DNA of 64,000 nt from Rostratula benghalensis (lineage: Eukaryota; Chordata; Aves; Charadriiformes; Rostratulidae): contig VXAI01000182.1 of NCBI GenBank assembly GCA_013399305.1, forward strand, positions 124,001 through 188,000, given 5' to 3'. Within the stretch, counting starts at the first letter, position 1. Each line of letters opens with the position of its first letter. The notes beneath the pieces were generated by a model. It worked only from the letters and a program-made list of their open reading frames with translations, did no database searches and was not told the origin of the DNA. Positions 13,085 to 25,336 of the stretch are shown here, piece after piece. Position numbers and translations under genes: made by a program.

Positions 13085-13665
13085 TGTCATGGTTTAACCC
13101 CAGCCAGCAACTCAGCACCACTCAGCCGCTCATTCACTCTCCCCAGGTGGGATGGGGGAGAGAACTGGAAGGATAAAAGTGAGGAAAATCATGGGCTGAA
13201 ATAAAGACAGTTTAACAGGTAAAATGAACACCCCCCACACAAGCAAAGCAAAACAAGAAAGGTTTTTACTATTTCCCATCAGCAGGTGGGTGTTCAGCAA
13301 TCTCCTGGAAAGCAGTGTTCTATCACACATAATGGTTACTTGGGAAAACAAATGCCATAATTCCGAACATTCTTCTTCCCCCAGCTTATTGCTGAGCATG
13401 ATGTCACATGGTATGGAACATCCCTTTGGTCAGTTGGGATCAGCTGTCCCGACTGTGTCCCTTCCCAGCTTCTTGAGCACCCCCAGCCTACTCACTGGTG
13501 GGGTGAGGTCAGGAGCAGAAAAGGCCTTCACTCTGTGTAAGAACTGCTCAGCAATAACAAAAACATCCCTGTATTATCAACAATGTTTTCGACACAAATC
13601 CAAAACATTGCCCCCTACTAGCTACTATGAAGAAAATTATCTCTATTCCAGCCAAAAACAGCACA
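13085..13665 (-). mobile_element. Solo LTR of an avian endogenous retrovirus (ERVL-like)
   Basis: This 581-bp element begins on plus with TGTCATGGTTTAACCCCAGC and ends with AAAACAGCACA, giving TGT...ACA termini. Identical CAAAC pentamers at 13080-13084 and 13666-13670 are the target-site duplication. Internal landmarks match an LTR family I know from neoavian genomes, read in reverse: the GGGATGGGGGAGAGAA block, the ATAAAGACAGTTTAA block, ATGATGTCACATGGTATGGA, and GAAGAAAATTATCTCTATTC near the 3' edge. The 5-bp duplication fits ERVL-type elements (inference). No internal proviral sequence is present, so it is a solo LTR left by recombination between two LTRs. A 188-codon plus-strand frame crossing it is antisense and fortuitous. 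Confidence 0.92.
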
Positions 13666-13670
13666 CAAAC
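13666..13670. repeat. Target-site duplication, right copy (CAAAC)
   Basis: This five-base direct repeat immediately follows the last base of the LTR and is identical to 13080-13084. Confidence 0.85.
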
Positions 13671-15685
13671 CCAACTGGGATTCTCTGTGTGACTCTGCCA
13701 CTGAGTCACCATAGAAACATGGGAAGATCCTGGATCTTTTCCCTTCACAGCTCTCACCTGCAGTTCCCAGCTCTTTGTCAAGCACTTTGACATGCTGAGT
13801 TACTGGCATTACACAAGTGACAGTGAGTAATTGCAATAGACTTGATGGTCTTTAATGAGGCATAATCTGTTCAGCAGTGAAAATGAACCAACCTGATCTA
13901 AAACTTCAACTTTAATGATCTGTAGAACAAGGCTAGCCCAGCAAATCCATTCTAGTCCACTCTTGTGTGTTCCTATGGAGAATAAATCACTTGGTAAAGG
14001 TCTGTACAAACCTGAAAACAAAGCGGGGAGGGGAGAGTGTTGAGGGTTAAGTGAAGAGGGTTACTATGAGCCAGTATCTGAGATCACATGAAGTTTCTAC
14101 TTGGACAAGGCCATAAGAACCCAAACAGTTTTTAAGAAAGAAATTTGCTGAAATTTTCACAATCCTCAAAGTACTGAATAAATATCTGGGAAAGGAAAAC
14201 AGAATGATATTCTGAGTGTAAAACTAAATCTTTTGTTGTCAACTGCATGCAGATTACATAGGTCCCAACAGGTGATTAAAACTCACGGTGGTGGCATAAG
14301 TTTTAATAAAGGGCTGAAGAAAACTATTTATGAACAGAATTTATTTTTAATATGAGGATTAAGCTCATATATTTTTATGATCCTGTTCATATATAAGTTG
14401 TAGTTGTGTTGATGAAGGCATGAAAATGTAAGGGTAAAAGAGAGGTATAATTTGCAGGGAAAAACATATTTTATTAGATCAAACAGATAAGATTTTAAGC
14501 ACAACAGCTCTTCTTTAAATATGTAGTTCTTGTTGGTTCTTCTTAAATATTGCAGTGTGGTTGTGGTATGTTTAGCATGACCAGCTGTTTCTCTGTGTAT
14601 AACCTCAAATCGTGTAGTTGCATCTCTCCACCTCCCCTGTGTCAGCCATGTTTGTGATAAGAAAATGCACTGGTAGCTAGATGTGCAGAAAGCTTCCTGA
14701 TAAACAAACCTGTCTATCCATGAATATTCATTCACTCCTGTGCCACTGCCTTTAATGGAAACACCATTTTCAAAGCACCTTTGCTCTTCTTTAGACACTC
14801 TGCATGTTGAGATGCATATTTAAAGCATTTAAATAATAAATGCAAAGAGAGACATATTGACTGTCAATAAGCACAGAAAGATGATGGTTTTGGTCAAGCA
14901 AACCAGAAAAGCCCCCCATGATAGTACGCCTCTGAGCTCTCACAGATTTCAGGTTCATTTAGGATTATACATAATTTCTGACAAGTGAAAGCTAGAGTAT
15001 TTATGCTATTTGGGATTCCTGTAATGCAACCAGCTAGGAAATATATAAGACTACTTATATATGCCTATGAAAACCATCAAATGATAAAAGTCAAGGAGCC
15101 TTAAGAACTGACCGACTAACAGAGATTTTGCCATCACCAGTACAGACAGGATTCAGACCAGGGTGGGCACTGGGCTTTGTACTGCAGTCCTAGTTACTGA
15201 CTTACTGAGAACAAAATTGCTTTGCTACTTTTAAACAGTGCTGCCTTTTGACAGCTGTTTGATCTATTAGACCCCCATTTTCTCCTAGTGTAGTGTTAAA
15301 TACTGAGAGTTTTGTTAAAGACCAATAAAGATAATGTTTAAGCTTATTATTTTAGTATATGAAAACACATAGATATTCCCTACTGGGCATTCCTATTGGG
15401 TATAGCATTTGTATGTCACTGAACATAATCAAACTGCATTATTTTAATCAAAGAATAGAAAAAAATACAAGGAACCAAACTTTGTCCTATGTCAAGATAT
15501 TGAGATTTGATTTAAACCAAGTCAATGGGGATGCATTTGACAATGTTTTCAAACAACCCAGTAAACTCCAATTTAATATGAATCAAGCCACTGGGATCAA
15601 AAGTGATGAAGGAGAGGTTAAATGTTTGGAAGAGACCTTGCTTCATTGAGAACAACTGCTCATTCATTTACCTGCGAAAACAGTG
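13671..15685. other. Unique non-coding DNA, no gene recognised
   Basis: AT-rich sequence follows the LTR. A 156-codon minus-strand frame at 14328-14798 has no recognisable motif and is treated as chance. A small purine-rich stretch with several G triplets lies at 14023-14060. A short perfect inverted repeat, ATTGAC-T-GTCAAT, lies near 14857. Confidence 0.55.
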
Positions 15686-15740
15686 GGCTCAGTTGCAACT
15701 TCATTTGCTTGGGAATAACCCCAGAGAGGTCAATGGAATG
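15686..15740. repeat. Possible ancient amniote repeat relic
   Basis: On the minus strand this reads CATTCCATTGACCTCTCTGG and then GGTTATTCCCAAG. It resembles the CCATTGACTTCAATGG-type blocks of old interspersed repeats shared by turtles, crocodilians and birds. The copy is short and diverged, so this is a resemblance only. Confidence 0.3.
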
Positions 15741-18070
15741 AAAAAAGGACAAGAGATCACAATCATGTTGAGCTGTATTCTCTTTGAAATACTCTTCTAC
15801 CATTCCACCTGTAAGCACGATTAACTGCATCTTTTTTGTAAAGGAATTTAAAATGTTTTAAAGGTTTTGTGTACTATTAAGCATGAACATAATAAACCAA
15901 TATTACACAACATTAACCTTGCAGAATGGGATAATTTTAAGCCGTGTATGAGGGAAATAGTACTTTCCCCTTGGAAGAATTTTGATAATTTAGACCAGGT
16001 GTTTCTAATGTAGGGGTTTTGGGGTTGATTTGTTTTTTGTTTTATATGTGTGAAAATAACATTATTTTGCCTTCAGATGACATCCCTGTACTTTCACATA
16101 ATGATGGCCCTTCTGGAACAATTTTTGGAGCAGTCAAACTATGCAAACAAGCAACAACCTGCTTCCAAATTGTGCACCTCATCTAACTGTGGATGGTTAC
16201 ATCCACAAAGGCTTACAAATGGATGCTAGAGCAGCTTCATTTTTAACAGAGCTTAATGATCACTTCATACAGAACTGATGGCAGGAAGGGGATGATTTGT
16301 TAAAGTGATACGAGCCGCCCTGAAGTAATCACCAAACAGATGGAATTCGTGTGTATTTGAAATCTTCAGGATGAGGTAAGTTTATCTGAAGAGCAGAGAC
16401 TGATTTGCCAATTTGCCTCGACATCTAACAGAAACACAGTCAAGGTAGAGAAGAGTGAACTCAAGCCCTCTTGTAAAAAGGCACTAATCATTAGCAGTAG
16501 TTATCTCTTGTATGAATAATTCATAGATTCATGGGGGTTTTGCATGAAAAATAAGTACTTTGCTTCTCTTCTGCCCTCTCCAAGATTTTCCTGTATTCTT
16601 TATCCCCTCTAAAGACTGCAGAGCTATCTCAAGTAAGGCTGACAGTGACAGCCCAGAGAAGCAGTCAGCAGTATTTGGGAAGGTGGAGTGGCAGACAAAC
16701 CTCAGTGCCAGTACACTGGAAGTGGGCCACTGAGTGCTATACAGAGAATAAAGCCAATTGTAAAGCCTAAGTCAGCACCCAAAAGGTCAGGAAGAAATCG
16801 CTCTTGTGTTACGTAGAGTGAAATTGTTGAGGGTATTTTATGACCATTGGAATCCTCCAGAGCTAGAAAATGTCACAACAACAACAAAACATCTCTGGTA
16901 GATTATTCTCCCAGAGCAATTATTTATCTCTACATAAAAAGGTATAATACCACTTTGCAACATCATATAAATATTTACTTGGTGCTTAGAGTCAGCCCTT
17001 GATTAGCATGCATATAGTTCCCTTAACGTAAGCAATGAATTTAGCTCTCCATGTAGTTCATCGGAAACAAAAACAATCTCTGAAATATGCTCAGATGCAG
17101 AAAAATACATTTTAAATGCAACTACAAAATGACTGTAATGAGCAGGAGGACTGAAGATAAGGCTTCAAAATTATACTGCTCAGCTCATTTCCTTTTCACA
17201 GCATACACACAGAATTTATAATTCACACAGTAACCATAAGAGAAATAAATTTCATTTTAAAAGCTGTTTTCTATCCCAAGCATTCTCATGTATAAAATAA
17301 CTGATATTAAGGAAGAAAATTCCATTTGTGAAAGCTGGACTCTGCTATCAAAATACCTCAAGATTTATGAGAATTCCCACGACAAAGAGATTTTGTAGAG
17401 GTCCCACCTTTGGTAGCGGTTTCTTCTGGTGTGCCAATAGATTTTTGAGAAATATAATTCTGATCACACAGTGCTGTTTCCCTTTTCCATGCCCCATATA
17501 AAGAAAATTTCTGAAAACACCACTTCTTTGAGCGAATCAATTGCAGCTCTGACTAGTCAATTAAAATCCCTTCAACTGTAACCTCTCTTTTAATCAATAC
17601 ACAATAAGTGGAAACAACAATTTGTGTGGATGCCACTGAACTGTACAGTTTATTTTCCAAGCAAGCACTTTGCTGTAAGTAAAATGCATGCGTCAGAGGT
17701 CAGCTTCTTTAAAAACAATTTACCTATTTCCTTCTTTCTCTCTGTAAGTGGAATAGCGTTTATTCCATTAGCGAGGGCAATCTACAAATGAAACAGGAGG
17801 AATTACTCCTCTTATTGCTAACCACGTGACTGTTAATGCCACGCTTTCTGCCTGAGCTCAGTCCTGTGATTACACTTGCTACTAATGCACTAGGGATCCC
17901 ATTAGCTCAGAGCCATAGTCAGCACCCATTTTTCTTCCATCATGCAAGAGCCTGTACGAATCTGTGTGTGCAGAAGACACCGTCTGAAGAAGTTTGTCTT
18001 AGTCACTTCAGTGTGAAGGGGAGAAAAAAGCTAAATAAAAGTGAGCTAGCTTCTCAGCTGCATCCATCCC

Positions 18071-18104
18071 TGATTCTGTCTCATTCCATTGACCTCAATA
18101 AGCA
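18071..18104. repeat. Possible ancient repeat relic (CCATTGACCTCAATA block)
   Basis: The block GATTCTGTCTCATTCCATTG followed by ACCTCAATAAGC resembles the TCCATTGACTTCAATGGG core found in several old sauropsid repeats. Only about 35 bases can be matched, so confidence is low. Confidence 0.3.
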
Positions 18105-19952
18105 CATCTATGTTTACTCAACGTGGAGCTCTAGCTTGTGACTTATAAGCAGGAACAAAATTGTCCCAACCGCCTTTTATTCAAAATTGTAGACTGTGCA
18201 ACTCAGTTCTGCAAACACACTAATGAACTACACAATCCCTGAAGAATACATTTACGAACTCACTGCCTTTGCTAAAAACTGACTAATTTTTCATCCACTG
18301 TAAACTGACCAGATGTTTTAGTCCAGATGCACAACCCCTCATTTTGGAAACAGGCTGCTGTCAGCCTTTTGATCATTTCCCTGAGAAAACCATCTGCTCT
18401 CTGTTTTCCCCTTCTTCTGCTCTTTGTCTCCACAGCCTTCCCTGAAGGCTTCCCTTAGCACGGTGTTATTTTGAGCCTTGAGTCTAAGGAGGATATATGG
18501 AAATTTCATCTACTCTCAAAAACTGGTCAGGCAGGATCTGTTTTTCCTGATGTAACTTCATAAAAGCCACAGGGATGTCTTCCCATAGAGCCATACAAAC
18601 ATCTGTGCTTTCTATCCTGCTTTTCTTACTTCCATGCCTCAGATTTGTGTGCACATCTGTACCCACAGGACCCCAAGAGACACAAAATGAGAACCGGCAC
18701 ATTATGGTCTCCGCTGAACTCAACAACACTGAAGGGGACAGTCCAACGCTGCCCATTAGTTAATTAAATTAGAATCAGATGAGGTACTGGACTTAAAATG
18801 ACTCTGATTTTGTCTCTTCGGAGGCTGATGGAGGTGGAAACACACTCCTGAGAAGCCTCTTCTTGTCAGAATTTTTTTCGTTCTCATCTGAAAGAGCTTT
18901 GATGAGCTTGCAGGCCAAATTTCAGTGAATAAACTACAAAGTCCACTCAGCTCCCGAAGGGTAACTAAATGGATGAGAGTTGAGAAATCATTTAACAGGA
19001 GAGGCTTTGGCAATGCCTGAACCATAATTACTTGTCTGTACTTACATGGCAGTTTCTGTATTTCAGTAAGTAACCTGCATGCCTCTGAGGGGTGCGGGGG
19101 ATATATCTATATAAAACTAGTAAATAGCACCTGAAGAAAGCTCACATAAAAGACACCCAAAATGTTCCCACAAAACCTCTCCCTGCTATTGGTAAAGATC
19201 TTTTAATTGCGTCCACCATTTTTACCGTGATCTGTAGAGGTGAAGGTAAGCTGAGTGCTTTTTCCTTTTAACTGAAAGCAGGAGGAAAGCGAGGTGACTG
19301 CTGAAATTCCTGAGCAGGCTTCTGGGATGACGATGGGGAAACATTGCTGGCCCAGCCACTCTGAACTCTGCAGGGAGCCTTGTTCAAGTTTCAAGTGGGA
19401 TTTCTGCAGCAAGATCCTGATCCCACCAGCAGCAAAGGGAATTTTGCAACTCGCTTCAGAGGAAGTAACTACAGTGGGAGGGGTTTGTACAGATTAGACA
19501 CATTCATTCACGCGTCGCACTAACAAATCTCAGTGCCCGATTTAAGGAGTTTCTCTTTAAATCAGAGACATAATAATCTTCACCACATACAGAAACAAAT
19601 TTTATCAAAGGGATCATCTCAACAAAATAGGAAAGGCAAAGAAAAAAAGCCATAAACCACTCAACTGAAAGTCCAAAAATCTCACTAGTGCAAGTTCCAC
19701 CTTCTGCCTTCTGCATCATTCTTGGTTTCTTTTCAACTTCCCACCCATCTGCCTCATCCTTGAAAGCTGTCATCAACCTTTTGGCCACAGCTCAGTCTTT
19801 TAATGCCACTGTTGACAATGTTACACCCATATTGATTGGCTTTTTTTAATTAGCATGGAGTGCACGAGGAGGAATGAAATTAGGTTTTTCAGTTTCATTA
19901 CACTCCTGGCATTGTGTGATCCAAGTGTCAATAAATTATTATTCTTTTTATT

Positions 19953-19968
19953 AAACAACAACAACAAC
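19953..19968. repeat. (AAC)5 simple repeat
   Basis: Five consecutive AAC units in an AT-rich stretch. Confidence 0.85.
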
Positions 19969-20979
19969 TCTCTTTATTATCTAAATTACAAAAGGCTGCA
20001 TCACTTGGTTGCAAAAGAGAACTTGCACATTAATAAAGGGATGTAACAGCAATCTCTCAGCAAGGTTGAATAGGAAAATGTTAATCATCTCCTCATAAAG
20101 CATTATTCTTGGCATATTTTATTTTGGTCTTAGAATAAGCTATTCACATTTGACCTCCTTGACAACCTAAGTTTAAAGAACCGATAATGCCATGTGCCAG
20201 AGCAATCCATTTGTAAATAGTTTATTAAAATCATGTAGGTATATACTAACTGAAAGTTACATATAGTCACTGTCTGTGACTGCCTTAGATGAATGTGAAA
20301 CAAAAACACTCATCACTGTGTTTTATATGTATTTTTGCCTGCCGAAGTGGTGCCCAAATTCAGCTTCTGGTAAACACTATGATCCTGTCATTAACTTTGG
20401 CATTCCTGTATGAACTGAAACACAGCTAGAAAATACCAGCCACTAATCTTTCTCTAAGGGATTCCTCCTTGCTCCCACCAAAATGCCAGGTGAGTTTTGG
20501 GGGAGCCAGACTACCTTGAAAGAGCAGGATTGGTACCTATGAGTCAGTTCTGATCCGTGCTTTGGGACAGTGCGTGGACTCTGCGCTTGCAGAGGGAAGG
20601 GCTTTGAACTGAGGAAACAGAAGAGGAAGAGGGACAATGAAAAGAGAATCGGTGGAAACCATAAGCAAGTCACAAAGAGCCATGAGACCTGGGTCCAGCC
20701 GAAAGTGAGACCCTCTTTACACACGTCAGTATTACCTTTAGCCACCAGACAGTTTTCTCTCTGGTGGCACAGTGCTGGATGTTTTTAGACTACGTGATGC
20801 AGAGCCAGTTATCTTGATTTTAAATCAGGACACTACTATTGAAAGCTGCCTGTGAAACAATCCTCCAGACAACACTTCTGCATTTCTTACCAGAAAACAC
20901 AACCTCTTTGTCCTGCAGCCAAAGTAACACTCTAAGTATCTTCTGGGGGTCAGTGCACGACTCCCCTGCTTCCCAAGAT

Positions 20980-20993
20980 CCATGGTACCATGG
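20980..20993. repeat. Perfect 14-bp palindrome CCATGGTACCATGG
   Basis: The sequence CCATGGTACCATGG equals its own reverse complement over all 14 bases. Perfect palindromes of this length are uncommon by chance in 64 kb (about 1 expected per 16 thousand positions if bases were equal, so a few per window). No inverted-repeat transposon is attached. Function is unknown. Confidence 0.9.
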
Positions 20994-23900
20994 TGCCATT
21001 CCAAACCTCTTTCTTTACTAGCTAAATAAATAGTTTCCCAAATAATTCTTTGGAATATTAGATCCATTTTTATTTAGAAGGTGGCTCAAAGGTCAATATA
21101 CTTTTCAGAATCAAATGTCCATTTTACTTGTTGCAATATAACAAACCAAAGGTCAACTAACATTCCCATATTTATATTACTTTGGAAAACATCTCTATTT
21201 CCAGTATCAGTATTGAAATAATATACTTCAAAATGAGTTTACATATTTATTTTCTTTAAAGAATTATGTTAAATTAATTGTGTTTTATGTAAACAACATT
21301 TTAAAAATTAATTACAAATAAGGTGGAAGAGAAATAAAATTAACCAGCTCATTGAGAGTGGAATTGTCCCTGGAATAGGGCTTTAAGAAATCAAAAATGA
21401 CACAATAGATTAATAATGCCTGTTATAATGAGTTTCCATTTTCTCAGTAACATATGATTAATCAACATAATTACAAGTCCTACTATGAGTAATGTAGAAG
21501 TTTAATTTGTATAGGCTTGGTGATGAAGTAAGTCAAATGAGTCTTTCACCTTTGTTCAAAGCCTTTGTTTCAGACACAAGGTTAAATATGGTTGTCTCAT
21601 CTTATTCCCTTATGGGGTATTTCAAAAGAAATACCAATAAATCTGGAAAAGTTACTGGTACCTACTCAGGAGAAGTACTTAGTGATAGAGTCAGAGGGCA
21701 CTGTGTTTGGGAAGATTATAAAAGGTCAGCCAGGGCTGCTACTACTGGCATTTGTTTATTGGTCTAAAATGTAGAAGTCAAAACCAGAAACTGTTTCAGA
21801 GTAAATCAATAACCAGAGAATGAATATTGAAAGATTTTTTTAAAACGTAGACTGTACAGAAATTAATCTGTCTGTGAGGGTATTACCCTGGAGTGGGGTA
21901 GAACTGCACATCCTAATGAAGACAAACATCACCAGTTACAAAGAAAATTATTCCCAAAATACACTTAGGGTGTCACACCTGTTGTTACAGCCATTCAGGA
22001 GTCATAAGGCATTTTCCATGGTTTCACAAAAATTTTAAATCCATGTGGAAGACAGGACTACACCCCAAATCCATTTGGAAATGTAGTACTCAAAAAGACA
22101 CTCTGGGAAAAGTCCATTCTGTTTCAGATACTGCAGAAATTGTGGTTTTGTCCAACAGGGAAGCATATAAATGCTATAAACAGGAGATTAATGTTTATTC
22201 TCTAAGTATCTATGTCCAGACATTAATGCAGATACTTACCCCACATCTAGAGCTGTAGTTTTCAAAAATTAACATATGTTAGTGAATAGTGAATTAATCC
22301 TCAAAAGCTGCCTCATAAAACTGGATGAACCTTCCTTCCCACCTTGCATTGATATATTGAAAACCAGACAGTATTCTGTATGGCTGATTTTCTTCAGGAA
22401 AAAAAAGCTTCATTGGCAAGAGCTGGGACAGAGATCTCACAGTGCTTTGCCTTCTCAGTGCTTGCTGTGTGCGTCCACTGGTGGCACTGGCACCAAAGGA
22501 AGGAAAGCACATTCATATGTTTGCGCGCACACTCACACAAAAGTGTATTGGAAGTGACTTGGAAAAAAAAAAATAGTAAACCTGCCTAGAAAATTACTAA
22601 GAGGGAAAAAAGTTCAAAGCCAACATTTTCTGCCAAAGCTAAGAAAGTGTCCCTCTGTTCCAGCAGGCTACTGTGCTACCGTTTTCAAACTGCAGGCACT
22701 CTGGTGAGAGCAAGCAGCCCATGATGTTCAGTAGCTTCCTTGCATAGAGTAGGAGAGTGGGGACATGAGGCAGATGAGTGACAGCCCTTGTCAGCAGCAC
22801 CACAGCAATTCCAAATGGCAATACTGACGGAAGATTCATTACCATTTTCCTTTTCTGAGGACAATTTGTTTTAGGGGCACTGGAGGACAGACAGCAGAAA
22901 CAAACCCCAACATGGAAATATTTCAGGGGAAAATAATTTGTTGAACAATTGCTTCCTACATAAAAGTTGGCATTTTCCAACCCCTTGGAATATATCTAGT
23001 GGTGAGTGAGTTAGTAATGCTCATCCAGGTAGGCACTAATAAGTTAAGAGCTGCATTACCAGAAAGCCTGTGTTACAGGCTCGTACCACAGCATGATGGG
23101 TAAAATAATTCAGAAACTGTGATGATCCAAAACACCTGACCAAGTCCCACAGTGTCATCCTTAGAAAATAAGAGATATCTCTCATCTCAGTACTTTATTA
23201 AATTTAGTATACAGCAACATACATCAGACACAGATTTATAAAAAGACAACCAGCACTCTGCAGATCGAGATAAATTCAACTAAGAGAAAAAAATAATTTT
23301 TTTCATGTTCAGGCATAAAATCTGATAAAACTTCAAGCTTTACAGATTTGTAATTGGTTGAGAAAACACCTGTAAAGCAGCCATGTTGTTCATATCCAAA
23401 GGAAAAAAGTTAACTGCTGAAATAAACTCAGCAACTTGACTACATTAAAGAACTACCAGATGTGTTGTAATTAATTTTTCTTGTAATTTAATAAGGAAAA
23501 CAAAGCTATATTAAAATAAGTTTCATCAAAGTTCATGAATTAAAATGCTGTGCATTCTAAACAGTCTGTGGTTTGAAATCTTTCTGTAATAAATAACAAG
23601 GAATGTGCTTGCACTTACTGTGTTTGGGCCAGCATAATTGCTATAAAGATAATTACCAGCAATTTTCCTCTTGCATTAGATCAGTTGATGAAGAGGAATA
23701 ACAAAAACCTTTTCTTCTCTTTGTAGTTCAACACACGCAAAACAATAGCATTGAAATTCAAATCAAATGGGCAGATGCAACCTCTATGGGAGGATCAACT
23801 GATAAAACATTATATTTTTTTTAATAGCTGTAGTAAGTGTTTATGGTAGATTGAAGTCCAGCGGGACTGGAAAGGTACATACATGTTTATTTCTAGCTAC

Positions 23901-25307
23901 TGTCTGCATTTTGATTTAATAGGGACTCCAGATGAGATTGAGTAGGGAGAAACATTTGTCCTAGATAGTTTGTTCCTTCTTCAGACTGATGGAATACAGA
24001 TTCACATTGCTGCTATTTCATGCCTACCTATTCTCAAGAGTAAAAAAAAGTCTCACATTAAACTCCAGACCAACTGGCTGGCATGTTCTTGTGCCATCTG
24101 CATTAAAATTTAGCGAGGGAAAAAATAAACCTGTATTCCAAATACTGCTTGACAGGGAGTCGGAGGTGGATGGCTGTAGGGGGAAGGGGTGTTCTGGAAG
24201 CGAGGAGAATTACCTGGACTCCAAACACGAAAAAGTTTCCAAGTCAGGATATTATGAGAAACCAAATAACCTTTTGGAAGGAACCTTCAGTGGGCCCCAT
24301 TACAGTTATTGTTCCTGCTCTGAATCAGTAGTGATCAGCCCTCGGAGCACCCAGCTTCCTACGGGGTTGCTTGGCAGAAGAAATACCTGTTTAGAGGTAT
24401 TATTACAAAAATCTGTGATGTCTTGAAAGGGAAACACTTCTTCAGAATGCATTTTTGTACACAAAGGCTTCAAATTGGCATTTCAGGAACCCACAATTGT
24501 CATCGAAGAGACCAGTGGGGATCACCAAGGCTTTTCTAATGGGGAGTGGGTGCTGAACAAAAGCCAGCCTGGATAGATGAAAAGTTTTGCAGTGATTTCA
24601 GCAAGTACCAAATCAGACTTACAGGTTAAGGTACCAGGTTCCCCACAGCTGGGAAGGAATGAGGTGAATACATTTGCAAGCAGTTGTCCAAGGAGTACAA
24701 CCACCTGGAAGCTGGGAAAGGGGGACTATTTTTGCTGTGTTTCAGTTATGTGTACTCAAGTAGCACAGAAACAACCAAGAACTTCTCTCCTGGAAGTTAT
24801 GCCAGTGCAGCTCACAGGATCTCACCTGACCTGGCTTTAGGCATGCTGTTCCAGATTTGCTTGGCACCCCCAACTGCTTACCACCATGGCACACGTGGCC
24901 ACTACATTTTCACACTGTTGGTACCAGCTGATGTGGGTAAGCACCAAGGGCAGACAAAAAGGCAGGTTGTAGCTGCTGTTATTTCCATTCTACAGTACAG
25001 GCTGGGTGTCTTGGCCTGTATTTGCAGAGTAAACCAGCGATCGCTTTAGTTGCCGGCTCCCAGATAAGATGCACCATGTAAAAATGCTGTCATTCCTGGG
25101 AATAAGCTATAGCATTGACTGGGCACCTGAGTTCTTGTGTAAAGAATTTCCCAACTCAGAGGGAAATATCAGCTTTATAAAAGTTGCTGATGGTTCAAAA
25201 CCTTTCCTTGTCAGATCTGCAGCCAGGAGTGTATCCGAGCCATTTTGCTCCAGGGAAAGAACAGATTTTTATAGAAATGTTCTTCCTCATCCAAAATACT
25301 GAAAGAG
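20994..25307. other. AT-rich non-coding DNA, possible regulatory stretches
   Basis: No gene is recognised. Two identical CAAAGGTCAA decamers lie exactly 60 bp apart (21087 and 21147). The 23440-23740 stretch is AT-rich with TAATTA, ACAAAG and AGATAA-type words, as often seen in developmental enhancers. Frames of 121 and 145 codons at 24684-25049 and 23989-24426 have no recognisable domain. A donor-like GGTAAGC at 24936 has no clear partner. Confidence 0.5.
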
Positions 25308-25336
25308 AAAAAAAAAAAGGAAAAAAAAAAAAAAAA
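25308..25336. repeat. Interrupted poly(A) tract
   Basis: Eleven A, two G and sixteen A in succession, preceded by GAAAGAG. It may be a degenerate retroposon tail, but no body is recognisable upstream. Confidence 0.9.

Larger units (their letters stand above)
15741..20979. other. Unique non-coding DNA, no gene confirmed
   Basis: AT-rich throughout. A possible non-coding exon at 16077-16375 has an acceptor TTTTGCCTTCAG and a donor GATGAG followed by GTAAGTTT (see findings). A possible ancient-repeat scrap lies at 18071-18104. An (AAC)5 simple repeat lies at 19953-19968. The stretch from 16900 to 17050 is AT-rich, with several TTAG and ATGCAT-like blocks that look like non-coding regulatory DNA, which is impression only. 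Open frames do not exceed about 100 codons. Confidence 0.5.

Noticed and set aside
13224..13790. 188-codon plus-strand open frame
   Set aside because: It runs antisense through the solo LTR and out into flanking DNA, so it is fortuitous.
14023..14060. G-rich run considered as a G-quadruplex
   Set aside because: Two of the three loops are ten bases or longer, making a stable quadruplex unlikely.
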